Shown piece after piece: positions 34,980-45,844 of a DNA stretch of 64,000 nucleotides. The notes under the pieces were generated by a model. It did not search any database. It had not been told where the DNA came from and saw only the letters and a list, made by a program, of their open reading frames with translations. The DNA lies in contig NC_134767.1 in the NCBI RefSeq assembly GCF_050436995.1, positions 6,448,001 through 6,512,000 of the forward strand, written 5' to 3'. Within the stretch, counting starts at the first letter, position 1. Every line of letters starts with the position of its first letter. This DNA is from Anticarsia gemmatalis. Lineage: Eukaryota; Arthropoda; Insecta; Lepidoptera; Erebidae. Made by a program: the position numbers and the translations under genes.

Positions 34980-37945
34980 AAATAAATATAGCTACATAAA
35001 TATGATTATAACGTAGGCTTTAAAATGTTTCTGTTCAGTCGAAGCTATTTCAAATCGATTAAATAACTTATTGATATCTAAAAACCGATGACACAGTCTT
35101 AATATCAGGCGAAATTAAATATTCATCCCATGTAAAATGACGAAGTCTGTATCACTTTGCATATGTTTCTTGAAAAAGAATGAATAGCAATTTAGATTAT
35201 ACTTGTCTGCTATACTATCAGACTAGATTTAAACAAAACGAGTTAAAGTTTTTGTATCAAGTCAATTACGCGACATGTTGTGATGTCATGTGAGTTATCA
35301 ATATATCAGTGTATGCTTTTCATCATGATGAAAAAATACATAACCATTTTTTTTATTACTAATCTTCTAGGCGGGTGAACATCCTTATTCACACAATGGC
35401 TGTTGTAAATGAGCGTACCGTCGTTTCACTTTTATGTGTTATTTTGTTGACAAACTCCTTTATTTGTATGACAGCCTAGTACTTTAGAAAATGTGAGATT
35501 GTACGCGTTAATTATACGGGTAATGTACGAAAATTAACTGCATGGAAAATTCGTGGGAATTCATTTGATTATATAAATATTATCTTTTGTGATCAGACAT
35601 ACCTTCATACACAAAATCAAGCTTATCTTCTAAAGGGGCAGCGAATACCAAAGAACGCCACATGCTATCATTCTGGCAAACTTCCCTTGCTTCGTTTACA
35701 TCCATGTATACAAGACACTGATGACATACAACACATTGATGACTGAACTAAGGAACATTATTAAGCTACATTTATTTATTACTTTGACTCACACTAAACA
35801 ATTAAAACAATATCTTAAGCAAAGAAGATTATTCTTGTAAGAAAACCGAAAAATCTCTCAAAACTGCAAATAAAAAACGAAAGGTCGTCTAATGTAAAAA
35901 CTTATGAGTAACTACACTCATGAATCAACCATATTTTGTGTTTTCGAAAAATACGAAGACAGTGAATTCTCTTCACCCTGCATTAAACAGAGAGGTCCAA
36001 AAAACCCTGTACCTCCGGTTCTGTTGTTACGTATCAATATGAGTGAAATGTCAAAGTTTTGATGACCGACAGTACCGACTGTTTAAAGATGCGTTAAAGC
36101 TAAATCTCACTTTTATTTCAAATAAAGATTTTTAAATCATTACTACGCTTGACTCTGAGTCTTCAGATTACTTCCGTGTTCATAATGTTTTTTGTAGTCT
36201 AGCCGTTAAACAGAGAGATGCAATAAACCCTGTACCTCCGGCTCTGTTGTTACGTATACAATGTGAGAGTAACACGGCACAGATAAGCGAGTGACTCGGA
36301 AACATGACGTGTTGTTATCTGCTGTTATTGTAGAGGCTTTTGTGACGTTGGCCTTTAACTTTGATTTATAATTTTCTTTATTAACCTCCTAGAAAGGCGG
36401 TTTTGATTTCCTGTTACTATGGCAAAACGAATTGACGTACCAAGTGAAGAAAGATAAGTTACAGCTAGCCCGTGCTTGTAAATTTAGGATTAAATAAGAT
36501 TTTTTAAGTCTAAAAAAATGTTAAACTGAGTTCATTCATTCTCCTATCAAGTGGACACAGTTGAAACTTACTACTCTCATTTTTCCGCGGCAAATACTAG
36601 TAAAAAATATTTTATTATTATTTTGTCAGTCGTGACCAGTAATCAAAAGCTTGAAAGTCTGAAAACCCAGGTAACTGGATTGTGGAGGTCCGATAGACAG
36701 TCGCATATAAGTACTGGTACTCAGCGGCATCCGGTGAGACTGTAATCATGAAGGTAGAAAAGTTGAAAGAAAGGCTAGGCTTTAATAATAATAGAGTAGC
36801 TTTTACTAACTTTTAACTTTTTTTTCTGTGGAAGCGAACCGATCGTTGCAGACGAACAATTGACTGTGAAACGCGAGGTGTTGTTATCTATCGTTTGTAT
36901 CATAGGCCGCTCACTTCTTTGTTGTGCGTGTATTATTGAACTCAAAGGGTTTAGCTGCTTGAGATGCTTGTTATACGACTGAGATCGTTTGACAAAGATG
37001 AATGGAATTTATTGAGATCGGTCTGTTTGAATTGATATTATGAGATTTATCTTCATGTATATTTTTCTTTATATAGTCAGTGTGTATCTGTGCAGGAATA
37101 CTTATATACATACTTAAAACTTCCCTTAGTGTTGTTATCCTTCATTGAATTGTATGTAACAAAAACACATAATAAAACCAGTAAACCATTTCTAGACAAT
37201 GAACTGATTATGCTAAAAATAAAAATTAGTTGTTAATATTAATAACAAAGATTAATGTTTCCAGTTTAAAAATCCAAATAATTCAGTCATTATTGCAAAA
37301 ACAAACAGCCTTACATTCATCAAAACCTTTGCATTTACTAGCAGGATTAATCATATCAATTTTACTTCTCATGTCTAGTAATTGACAAGAGCGGTCAGAT
37401 GTTTCCTACGTGTTATTGTTGCTAAGCACACATTACTATGCGGGGAGCCGACCACACGCGAGGAAAGACTAACGATTACGATGACTGTTTACTTAATTAG
37501 AACCCGAAAAGAAAATATTAGCGGAAACCCTTTTTTCTACCGTTTTCCTGTTGGGTTCAGTTCTTTGGGGTGAGTTTTTCGTGTGTAATCTTATAATGAT
37601 TTTGAGGAAAATAAACTGTTAATAGAATGGCAATTGTGAGCCACATTTGAGCCAATTATCGTGTATTGAACATGATGATATCATAAATTAATAAATGCCC
37701 TATTCAGTGGTCATAGAAAACAATTTAGGAGAAAAAGAATGAATCTATTTGGCGGCCAGATTTATGCATAGCACACATGTACTCTATCGTACACTCTCCC
37801 TCCGTCACTCGTTACTCAATAGTACAGTATTCCTGGTATTGGTTCAAGCGCAAGACTGACAGCTTAAGGGAAGGTTCATATCTGACGGAACATACGTCGC
37901 CTATTATCGCTCGCGCAACGCCAGAACAGACAAAAATAAATAAAT
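34980..37945. other. AT-rich DNA, few features
   Basis: Only the direct repeat at 35983/36206 was found. A slightly GC-richer patch at 35635-35750 (GGGGCAGCGAATACCAAAGA) has a short open frame but no splice or promoter context. Confidence 0.4.
35983..36273 (+). repeat. Pair of about 65-bp direct repeats
   Basis: The strings TTAAACAGAGAG, CCCTGTACCTCCGG and CTCTGTTGTTACGTAT occur in the same order at 35983-36046 and 36206-36273, about 222 bp apart. Differences are few. The function and family are unknown; the spacing looks like a decayed tandem duplication. Confidence 0.75.
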
Positions 37946-37949
37946 AAAT

Positions 37950-38033
37950 AAATTTAACCCATTAATGTTCCACTGCTGGGCAAGGATTTCCTCCCGTAAT
38001 GAGGTAGGGGTTAGGCCTTGAGTCCACAGAACA
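37950..38033 (-). mobile_element. Family D retroposon 3' end
   Basis: An (AAAT)n run then AACCCATTAATGTTCCACTG, CTGGGCAAGGATTTCCTCCC, GTAATGAGGTAGGGGTTAGG and CCTTGAGTCCACA on the plus strand. Read on the minus strand, the AAAT run becomes an ATTT tail at the element's 3' end. Confidence 0.75.
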
Positions 38034-38239
38034 GACAAATGTATAGAAAAACACTCGACCGTTCATACTCAACCGATGATACGTCGGTGCGAAGCCCATA
38101 CAAATTAAGTTAGGCCCGACGCATTTTCTGTCAGATATGAACCTTCCCTAAAACGCTCTCTACGGAACGAAGGTTCACGACCTGATTTTTATAACTTCTA
38201 AGAATCGCTGTTATAAAAAGATAAGGATAATTTTATTGC

Positions 38240-38305
38240 TTTGCCCGACCCGAGATTCGAACCTAAAACTTCTGTAAGTTTGTAATATACATTACGGATG
38301 GGCCA
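38240..38305 (-). mobile_element. SINE-A-like tRNA-derived head
   Basis: On the minus strand TTTTAGGTTCGAATCTCGGG then TCGGGCAAAG matches the B-box region of SINE-A (GGTTCGAATCCTGGGTCGGGC). Nothing of the SINE body could be identified. Confidence 0.55.
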
Positions 38306-39356
38306 CATAGTTATAACCACTATTAATTAGCTCCATTAAATCAATCATCCCACGTGAAACCAATGAAACGATTGATATTTAATTAAATAACACCGCGGCT
38401 TTTAATCAGACTCGTTAATTACACCGGAGTGAAATGTTTACGATTAATATTGAATGAAATATTACTTGGTTCAACTTGTGACAACTACCGACCGTAATAC
38501 AGAGGCACTTTGAATATACCACGGAAATGTGGCTCAGAATTCTTTAAAGAAGTTTTTATGGGAATCCTCAAACCGCACTTTGCCAGCGGCTCCTAAGGTT
38601 TCTGAGGTACATTCAGCAATAGTTTATCTATTCAATAGCCCCGTACTGACCCTAGATATTGCCTCGCGAGGCTGCTTGGTCAGTCAGTACGCAGCTAATA
38701 GCGTTTAAACAGTTTGTATGTATAGATTAACTACGCTAAATGTGCCTCAGAAACCGAGCATTTTAAACAGAAGAGCATTGTCCAGCTATAGCAAAATAAT
38801 AAATTAGAGTTATTGTTTAGGCACGGTACGAAATAGAGAAACGATTAAATAAGTAAATGCTCGAATGTAACTGTCATTTTGTGACAATATTTGCCAGGAG
38901 CACGAACTTCGGATTTACAATAAAATCGTTGTCTTTAGTGAAATATCGCAGTAATATTTCAACCCAGTCATGCGGGTATCAGCGGTTATAACGGATCATA
39001 ACATTTATCTCTATTTGTTGAACGTTGTACCCTGCAATATTTTTAATATTGGCTGGTAACATTGTGCAATTCTGTTTTTTGATACTGGTAACATTCACAC
39101 ACTTCTAATTTTGGATTTTGGAAAAGTTAGTTATTTGCAAAAAGTAGTAGAAAAACGGGCTAAAAATATACTTTTTTATGGTTTTATTAGGCACTGAGTT
39201 AAAGTATGGGTAAGTCAAGTAAAGTAAAGTTGAAGTATGTTAAAATGAACATTTTTTGAGTTGGTAATTACATATTAAGAAAGCAAGTTTACCTGATAGG
39301 ATGAAATACTATTTTGCTTTTAGTTAATAATGATCGGTATCTAAAATGTAGACAAC

Positions 39357-39415
39357 GGCTTCCTTCTGTAACAAGCAAGGGGTAAAACATTGGATCCGCG
39401 CTGCTCAAATCCGAG
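39357..39415 (-). mobile_element. Family D fragment, diverged
   Basis: GGCTTCCTTCTGTAACAAGC, AAGGGGTAAAACATTGGATC and CGCGCTGCTCAAATCCGAGT fit the plus-strand order of family D (..TTCC..GGGGTTAGGCCTTGAGTCC..CTGGCCAAGTGCG) with many changes. Confidence 0.35.
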
Positions 39416-41849
39416 TTAATATAAACTAATTACATTGGATGCACATACAGCTAAGCTCGACTACACATCCTCTAAACAGTAAGTAAACGATCTCTCAAGT
39501 AAAAAAGCCATTGTAGCCATGTCCTAAACATACTTGCCGTATTACTTGCCGTACTTATTCCTTCGATATTTTTATTCGATACCCATAACAGCGCTGTAAA
39601 TGACTTTAACAACCGTTTTCCAAAACCCTAAATAATCAGTGCAAAAATATGGATGATTCGATACCCTTTCTAAAATTACTACCAGTGCTAAAATATGGTA
39701 CGTATTTTCCATGATCAAAACGACAAATTCCTAGAATTTTCGGGATCGGATGGTTGGAATTAAAGGCTAATAAGTTGGAAATATTCACGCTTCGAGAGTT
39801 TGGGATAATGTGAATAGATTAAAATCTGCCTACGTGATGTATTTTCTATTCGTGGATGGCCATTCGATGTATTTTTTGTCCCGTAGTTTCTGATGTTATA
39901 AATAGTATAAAGACTCAGGGTGTCTGCCTTCTGTTCTTCATAATTCAATAACAATCATGTGGTTTTCTTCAATTGAGTGATTTAAAATGTTAAGAGCTAG
40001 ATTTACGACTTGTGGATTAGTGTCGAATGACCTATCTTATAAAAAAGGTGACGGAAAATCTATGAAAAAAACTGTCAGAGTTCTGTTTTATAAACTAAAT
40101 GGTAGTTATGAAGAAGTGGAGAAACTGTGTGTTGATTAAACTATACTTATGTAAATCCAGTATTTCCTAGTTTATAATCCATCTCATCATTTATAATAGC
40201 TGTCTCCATAAATTAAATAGATCGTATCCTAGTTGGTGTATTCCTATAACGTGACAGATTTACGACTATCGCTAACCGGAATTTATTACCGACATCCACA
40301 CGGCCAAAGCACACGGTTAACCAACAAATAAAATAAATGCTGACATGAAAAAACCAGCCGGTAATAGCCTAACTTCCAATGAACAGAGTTTAAATGGGAA
40401 TTCCAATGTTCAGTAGTGAGACAGTAATGGGTGGTAGACTATAAATCCAGTGGCTCGGTACGGCTACGATCTTTTGGGAGATTCAGGCTTCTGTTGCAAA
40501 ATTTTCGGTCATAACCGGGTTAAATTTAAAAATGTGTAATCGTTTGTGTCTAATAGCAGAAAGCGTGGTAGCCCAAGTTTTTCTTTTTCATTTTTTACAG
40601 AGCATGAAAGATCTAGGATACCCTCAATCTCGAAACAAGCAAGCCTTTGATTTTAACATAACGTAAATTTGTAAGTCGCCTGCAATTTTATTGATTGCAA
40701 AAAGCTATTATATTTATTATACAAACCAAAAATCACTTTTTTCCCATAAAAAATCCCATTTCATATTATTGTATACATATACAGGGTGTAACAGACAGGC
40801 TACCGAAAACGAAAAAAAAATGATTCTAGACACGATTCTGGTGCTTGTGGCGCTGAAAATTTTCATCGCTTTTTTCTTGATTTTTCCGAATTTTTATGCG
40901 TTTTTTTTTATTTTTTTTGGTATTATTTCGTTAATACTACACAATGCAACATGAATATGAAAAAAAAACCGCCATATTACTGTTTTTCACAAAAAACAGC
41001 AATGGATTAAAACAACGTATAAATTCGCTATCAGCTGTCGCGGCCAACGACACCGCGCCGGCGGCGGCCGGCCGCGACGGTCGACGTCACGCCGCGTACC
41101 TACGCGCGTCACACAGACCCGATTACACACACAGCCGTCAGCCTCGTACTCACTAGTATGCAGCGTTACTGAGTATTTGTTCTATGTTAAAAATGAAAAT
41201 GACATAATTATCCCGCTCTCCGATAAAAAATACATTCATAAGATTTAAAATGTGTGATATCTTATTATTACACGTACAAATACATACAGAACGACAAAAA
41301 ATCCTATTGATATTCTTTAGCGCTAAAGAAATCTCTAATAAACAATTTAACATGTATTGTCGCTTTGTTCCATTTGTTCTTGCAAAATCCTATTCGATAT
41401 TTACACGCTCATTCATACTTCATACAAGCGCGGTGCGACTCGAAAAGTAGATGGCCGTACTGACGCGTGACGCCGCGACCGCGCGTGGATGTTACATAGA
41501 TGGGATACGGCAAAATGGATGCTAAGTAATTCTCCGGGGATTATGAATCATGATAAGTTAGTTTCTCTGATAAGAATATTAATGGATATTGATTGTTATC
41601 ATTGTTATGTACCTACATTTTTATGGTTTAATTAAATAAACGTTTCGTGATTATTTTATTTACTTTGATCTGATTTTATGTTATAAATATCAAAGTATTC
41701 GAAACTTACATCAGTAATGTTTGTAATGTTATTTGGTATTTGAATAAAACTACAATGCAACGATTAACAACTGTGACAAGTAAAAATAGTAATGCCACAT
41801 CAATATTTTATTGAATCTAATCTCTCGCTGGGATCCTAACTCGTCGCTC

Positions 41850-42000
41850 GTCACCAAATCGGCGGCGCGCGCGCGGACGGCGCGGAGGGAGCGGGTAGCG
41901 CGGGCGAGGGGCGGCGCGAGTGAGCGGAGAGGCGCCCGCGCCGGCGGCTCTCTTTGATAGTTCGAGCAATTCGCTCGCGGAAGACGGAAGCTCTTCACCG
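41850..42000 (+). promoter_or_regulatory. CpG-rich promoter region
   Basis: A sharply GC- and CpG-rich patch (GGCGGCGCGCGCGCGGACGG onward to GGCGCCCGCGCCGGCGGCTC) stands out from AT-rich surroundings. It is followed by CTCTTTGATAGTTCGAGCAA, a plausible 5' UTR start, and a T-rich leader to an ATG cluster. Smaller CpG patches lie at 41035-41110, 41455-41500, 42470-42545 and 42750-42870. No TATA box is evident; a dispersed-initiation promoter fits. The strand is taken from the downstream splice sites. Confidence 0.6.
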
Positions 42001-42229
42001 GTGTCGTTCGTTATGTCCTATTCGTCGTGTGGTGTGTGAACTGTTGTTTATTATTACTTGTTATTGTTCCGGTTTTGAGTTGTTAGTGGTTTTATTGTTA
42101 TTATTTTTGTTGTTATTGTTTTCGAAGTGCAGTTGTGTTCGTAAATAGGAAGAAATGTTGATGTGTTATGTATGGTGAACCACGTGGAAGTGCACGGCGT
42201 GATCTGCACCTGTATGTCCGGATCCAAAG
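41955..42229 (+). other. Probable 5' exon (leader) of the promoter at 41.9 kb
   Basis: The start is approximate; the end is the donor GATCCAAAG-GTACTC. Four ATGs lie near its end (42155, 42161, 42168, 42172). The frame from 42168 (M-Y-G-E-P-R-G..) and the frame from 42172 (M-V-N-H-V-E-V-H-G..) both remain open to the donor. If joined to the acceptor at 42750, both stop within that exon, so they would act as upstream frames. The 42172 frame leaves the donor in phase 1, the same phase as the start at 42882. This exon could therefore be an alternative coding first exon that skips exon 2. Product not recognised. Confidence 0.45.
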
Positions 42230-42881
42230 GTACTCAAACTCTCGCCATACACCAAGTAATTGCGTGTTGATAGACATTGATAACAATTTGTTTTAGCACT
42301 TTCTTATTATTGGTTACATTTTGCTATTATTGTTTGATTTCACGTAAGCCAAGTAGGTACCTACCTACTTACAATTTTACTATGAGCTATTGTAACTTTC
42401 GGGCCTACTTACGATACCATAAACGATACATAAGATTGTTGTCTAATGATAGCGTTGCATACTAGTGAGCGCATAGACGTGGTGGTACGCGTACGTACCT
42501 ACGACGCGTCGCGACATGTCGTTGATTAGCGCGCCGCCGCCGCCAGAAATCTCGTAGGCATGTGCGGAGATACATCGCGTTGTTCACTATATATTGAACG
42601 CTCAAAAATGACTAACTCGAGAACCAATAATTTCCGAGAAATATCGTTGGAGTAAATTTCGCGCATATAGTGTCACAAACTTACCAGTAAAGTTTTCGGT
42701 TAGCTGTCATTTACACCCTGTATAACTAAAAGCTATTATTTGTTCACAGGCACGTGCAGTGCGCGCTAAACAAACCGCGCGTTAAAAGCTGAGCGGCCGT
42801 CGTCGTCGGTTGTGGCGCGTCCACGCCTACTCGATGATCGCGTGCGTGCGCTGCGACAGCTGACATGAGCTGAATGACGTC

Positions 42882-42912
42882 ATGTCCACTAAGAAACACT
42901 CGCCGCAACCCA
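42882..42912 (+). CDS. Start-codon exon segment (first coding exon), product unknown
   Basis: The exon runs 42750-42912. It is preceded by CTATTATTTGTTCACAG, a fair polypyrimidine tract and acceptor, and followed by CCA-GTGAGT, a strong donor. The coding part starts at 42882 with M-S-T-K-K-H-S-P-Q-P and leaves one base (phase 1). An in-frame TGA lies just upstream, so this is the first possible start in that frame. Short upstream frames (42834-42863, 42865-42873) and an overlapping ATG at 42874 in a poorer context could tune translation. A full TGACGTCA site (42875-42882) overlaps the start. The leader is CpG-rich. The remaining exons are not in the window, so the first intron would exceed 21 kb. 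I do not recognise the protein from ten residues. Confidence 0.5.
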
Positions 42913-43016
42913 GTGAGTACATGTTAACATTATTTAGGACTTGAACTGACTGATTGTCATCCCTTCACGCAGTCACGACACATATTTTAGCATTTATCAT
43001 CTGGAGAATGATGTGA

Positions 43017-43227
43017 TCCATACTAATATTATGAATGCGAAAGTAACTCTGTCTGTCTGTCTGTCTGTTACTCAATCACGCCTAAACTACTGAACCAATT
43101 TGCATGAAATTTGGTATGGAGATATTTTGATGCCCGAGAAAGGACATAGGCTACTTTTTATCCCGGGAAAATAACGCATTCCCATGAGAAAATTCAGGTG
43201 GCGGACGAAGTTGCGGGTAAAAGCTAG
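43017..43227 (+). mobile_element. Helitron-like element, short form
   Basis: Starts TCCATACTAATATTATGAAT, then GCGAAAGTAACTCTGTCTG, ACTGAACCAATTTGCATGAA, TTTTGATGCCCGAGAAAGGA, CTTTTTATCCCGGGAAAATA and ends GTTGCGGGTAAAAGCTAG before T. It begins 105 bp after the splice donor of the coding exon, inside the presumed intron. A 123-codon minus-strand frame at 43087-43458 overlaps it and is not a gene. Confidence 0.88.
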
Positions 43228-43459
43228 TGTTAAATAAAATTCAAAATTCAGTTGTAATTGAACGAAATTAGTTGTAGTTGACGTAGAAAAAAAATACTCT
43301 TTTTTAAATTTGTAATATAAAATATAATATTTATTACTTCTTGCCTCATTTTGTAATAATGCTGAGACTAACAAATACAGTAATAAATCGGATTCATTTA
43401 ATTTTATTGTATAACATATAACGCACAATAAACTATGTGGTGAAAAAAAACGGTGCATT

Positions 43460-44455
43460 TGGCAGATTTAAATCCAGACGATCTCTTACAAAAATATGTT
43501 TCTTCCACATATAAAGTTTTCCACTCTACGGTAAAGCTTTTTCCAACTTTTAATAAAACCTTAAGAAAGTAATGCTAATTGTATGCCATATATTTGTAAC
43601 AAAGTAAGTTGGAGCACAAAAATTAACATCACAAAACAACGTACAACGTCGCGAGAACTTTACAGTAACTTTAGATGCACTTATCTGAGTAAGGCGACAC
43701 GTTCACGGGAGCGTAACGGTGTCAATACAAATACAAACAATACATAAAATTTTCCCTAAATAAATAAAATCACGCCTTTTTTCTTATAGGGGAAGGGATA
43801 GACCAAAGAAACAATAACATTACTATTCAGTGCAGAATTTGGTAAAAATAGTTGAAGACAGAGTCTAGAGGAAGACATAAAAGAAGATATAATATAGTAG
43901 TACAGATTTCTAGACTCAAAGATTACTTTTTTATGGTTCTGTTTACTCATATGGGAAAAGAGGATGTATTATATATGTATATTAGTTAGAAGATGACAGT
44001 TTTTAAGCAATAGTGTAGCAACTTAAAACTACTTCTTATTCTGGACCTGCCAACCTGTCTGGAAAAAAAGGATAATTTTATGTATGTATTTAAAAATAAA
44101 CATGGAATGAGAAAATTAGTCTCAGTAATCGCACAGAGAAGCCCAGAGGAACTAAGAACATACACCATGAAGTGTAGATCAAATCATTGCAGCATTGCTT
44201 AGCTTTACTTTGCGTCCTGAACTCCATTCTACGTCATTGGACAGGCAGCTTAAAACGAGTGCCTTACCAAGCTCGAGTGCCAATTACCCAAACGCTTCTG
44301 CTCAGTGCATTAACCTACATCCGTTCAACAGAACCTTATCAAAGGAGCTTGCTAATTAATTTACGGCTGTAACTTGATTACGATAATGTATTAGGTACTT
44401 GCTCCTATTCACGACTTCGTTCGAGGAGATAAAATGCAGATGACAGTCTTTTGTT
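43460..44455. other. AT-rich DNA, presumed intron
   Basis: Open frames at 43756-43950, 43986-44168 and 44187-44372 carry no motif. No repeat recognised. Confidence 0.4.
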
Positions 44456-44459
44456 TTGT

Positions 44460-44645
44460 AAACTACTGAAGCCTATTGAACTGAATGGAGCTCGTGGGAT
44501 TTCTAGAATAAAAAGGGATATAGATAACTATCCTATGATGTATGAAATATCATCCAAATCGGTTTAATAGTGTAGGCACAAAGAAAATAGAAACAAACAG
44601 CGTTTATTATACTTATTTATACTTTCGCGTTTATTATATGTATAA
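44460..44645 (-). mobile_element. Helitron-like or related element fragment
   Basis: On the minus strand AAACGCGAAAGTATAAATAA, ACTATTAAACCGATTTGGAT, GATATTTCATACATCATAGG and CTATATCCCTTTTTATTCTA follow the usual Helitron-like order ('CGAAAGT..AAACCGATTT..ATTTCAT..TTTTTAT..'). The ends are not clear. Confidence 0.5.
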
Positions 44646-44980
44646 GTAAGAAATTTTTGTGTCCAGATTCATTCGCGCAGTGGAATTAAAAATATCCAAA
44701 TACATTGACAGTTAATAATTTGCTGCCATTTTATACACAAACATTTTGCTACTTGCACCTAACTATCTTTGCGTAAAAGATTCAGCGTTGATCCGTTGGT
44801 TTTGCAGGATCTTATCGTCCACACGTATATCCGATTGGTAATTTCCGGAGATACTGCCCAGCTAACGAAGCCCTTTGATATTTATCCTCTTCGCTAACTC
44901 TTGCCTTCAACTTTATCCGCCTGGAAAGAGTTGAATTCAAACCTTAGCAAGCGTTAATCTGGGTTACAAACGATGTGGGT

Positions 44981-45840
44981 GAAAGGAGAATGGGCACTCT
45001 TGGGCGGTCGGCGGCCATTAATGAAAGTAGTGTCAAATTAAAGTAATGATAAATAGGAACAACTTTTACTAAGAACGTTTCGCTGAAATCCTTTCAGGAA
45101 ACAATATATTGACATGTAAATATAATGGAATTTCATAGAACAAATACAATTTTTTCGTGTCTGTAATGCATTGAATGTTGTGTAATAACGTTACATCTTA
45201 TTATAACGATTGCAATGCCATCAAAATGAACAATAATCGTAACTCGTATCTATCTATCATATGGTTCACCTAGTTTCGAAGTTGTTCAAGCCGCCCGAAT
45301 GTTATCTTAGTTGACAACAACCGGGACCGACTTTTTACGTGCCGTCGAAAGCACGGAGAAGCTCAGTTCAAATACCACAATGCGGTCACCCATCTATAGA
45401 ATGACCGCGCCAACGGTTGCTTAACCAACAGATCGTTTACCGACCAGTGAGCGCAACTGGCTATGAACGCCTGGTTTTTAAGCTGAGCATTCAAGACAGA
45501 TAAGTCGTCTCAGTGAATGTATAATAGAAGAGCAAGATGTTTACTTGTTACGATATTTATATATTTACATGTTATGATTGTTCGAATATTAATAATGTCT
45601 ACATTTGTATGCAATAATATAAATAGTACTTTTTATTTAATCTCCGAATATAAGCCAAAAATATGTTTTTATACTATTAAAAGTGCTCAAAAAAAAATGT
45701 ATTTTGTTCGTCATATAAGTGCGTCGCGGCAATAAAACTTCTACACGGTAATTATAGGACTAAACTACATTAAAAAAACATTAAATCAAGTTTGGCCGCG
45801 GATCGCCCAGGCTCCATACTATTTTGCCCATTCTCCTTTC
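44981..45840 (+). mobile_element. TIR transposon copy 1, 860 bp, with nested retroposon
   Basis: The ends GAAAGGAGAATGGGCACTCT and, inverted from the right, GAAAGGAGAATGGGCAAAAT form terminal inverted repeats that extend to GGGCG.TC.GCGGCCA. A homologous copy in the opposite orientation is at 60492-61538. A short open frame starts at 45226 and is cut after about seven codons by the tail of a GATA-tailed retroposon, as at the other copy. The 72-codon frame at 45517-45735 is conserved with a frame in copy 2, by shared ancestry and not necessarily coding function. The target duplication and superfamily are not clear. Confidence 0.8.
45246..45480 (-). mobile_element. GATA-tailed retroposon nested in TIR transposon
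   Basis: On the plus strand: TATCTATCTATCATATGG, GAAGTTGTTCAAGCCGCCCG, GACAACAACCGGGACCGACT, TTTTTACGTGCCGTCGAAAG, CACGGAGAAGCTCAGTTCAA, CGGTCACCCATCTATAGAAT, GACCGCGCCAACGGTTGCTT, CGACCAGTGAGCGCAACTGG. It sits at the same internal place as the retroposon in the copy at 60492, so it predates duplication of the host transposon. Confidence 0.8.
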
Positions 45841-45844
45841 ATAA

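Larger units (their letters stand above)
40782..42720. mobile_element. Foldback-like element enclosing a promoter
   Basis: The left end TACAGGGTGTAACAGACAGG continues CTACCGAAAAC. The right end, read inward, is TACAGGGTGTAAATGACAGC then TAACCGAAAAC. Both ends abut a TA dinucleotide (40780-40781, 42721-42722), fitting a TA target duplication. Homology between the arms continues inward through GC-rich patches (GGCGGCGGC, GTACCTACGCGCGT-like) to a shared inner edge: CTCACTAGTATGCAGCG at about 41150 and its inverse CGTTGCATACTAGTGAG at about 42455. The arms are about 390 and 270 bp. The 1.3-kb centre is not repeated and holds the CpG-rich promoter and exon 1. It has no transposase. Either this is one long-TIR element or two inverted insertions. 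Confidence 0.65.

Noticed and set aside
41750..41998. 82-codon minus-strand frame rich in A, R and P
   Set aside because: It is a by-product of the GC-rich promoter patch read backwards. Splice sites and leader features point to the plus strand.
43087..43458. 123-codon minus-strand open frame, the longest in the window
   Set aside because: Its last part is the reverse of the Helitron-like element at 43017-43227 and the rest is AT-rich with no domain. No promoter or splice context.
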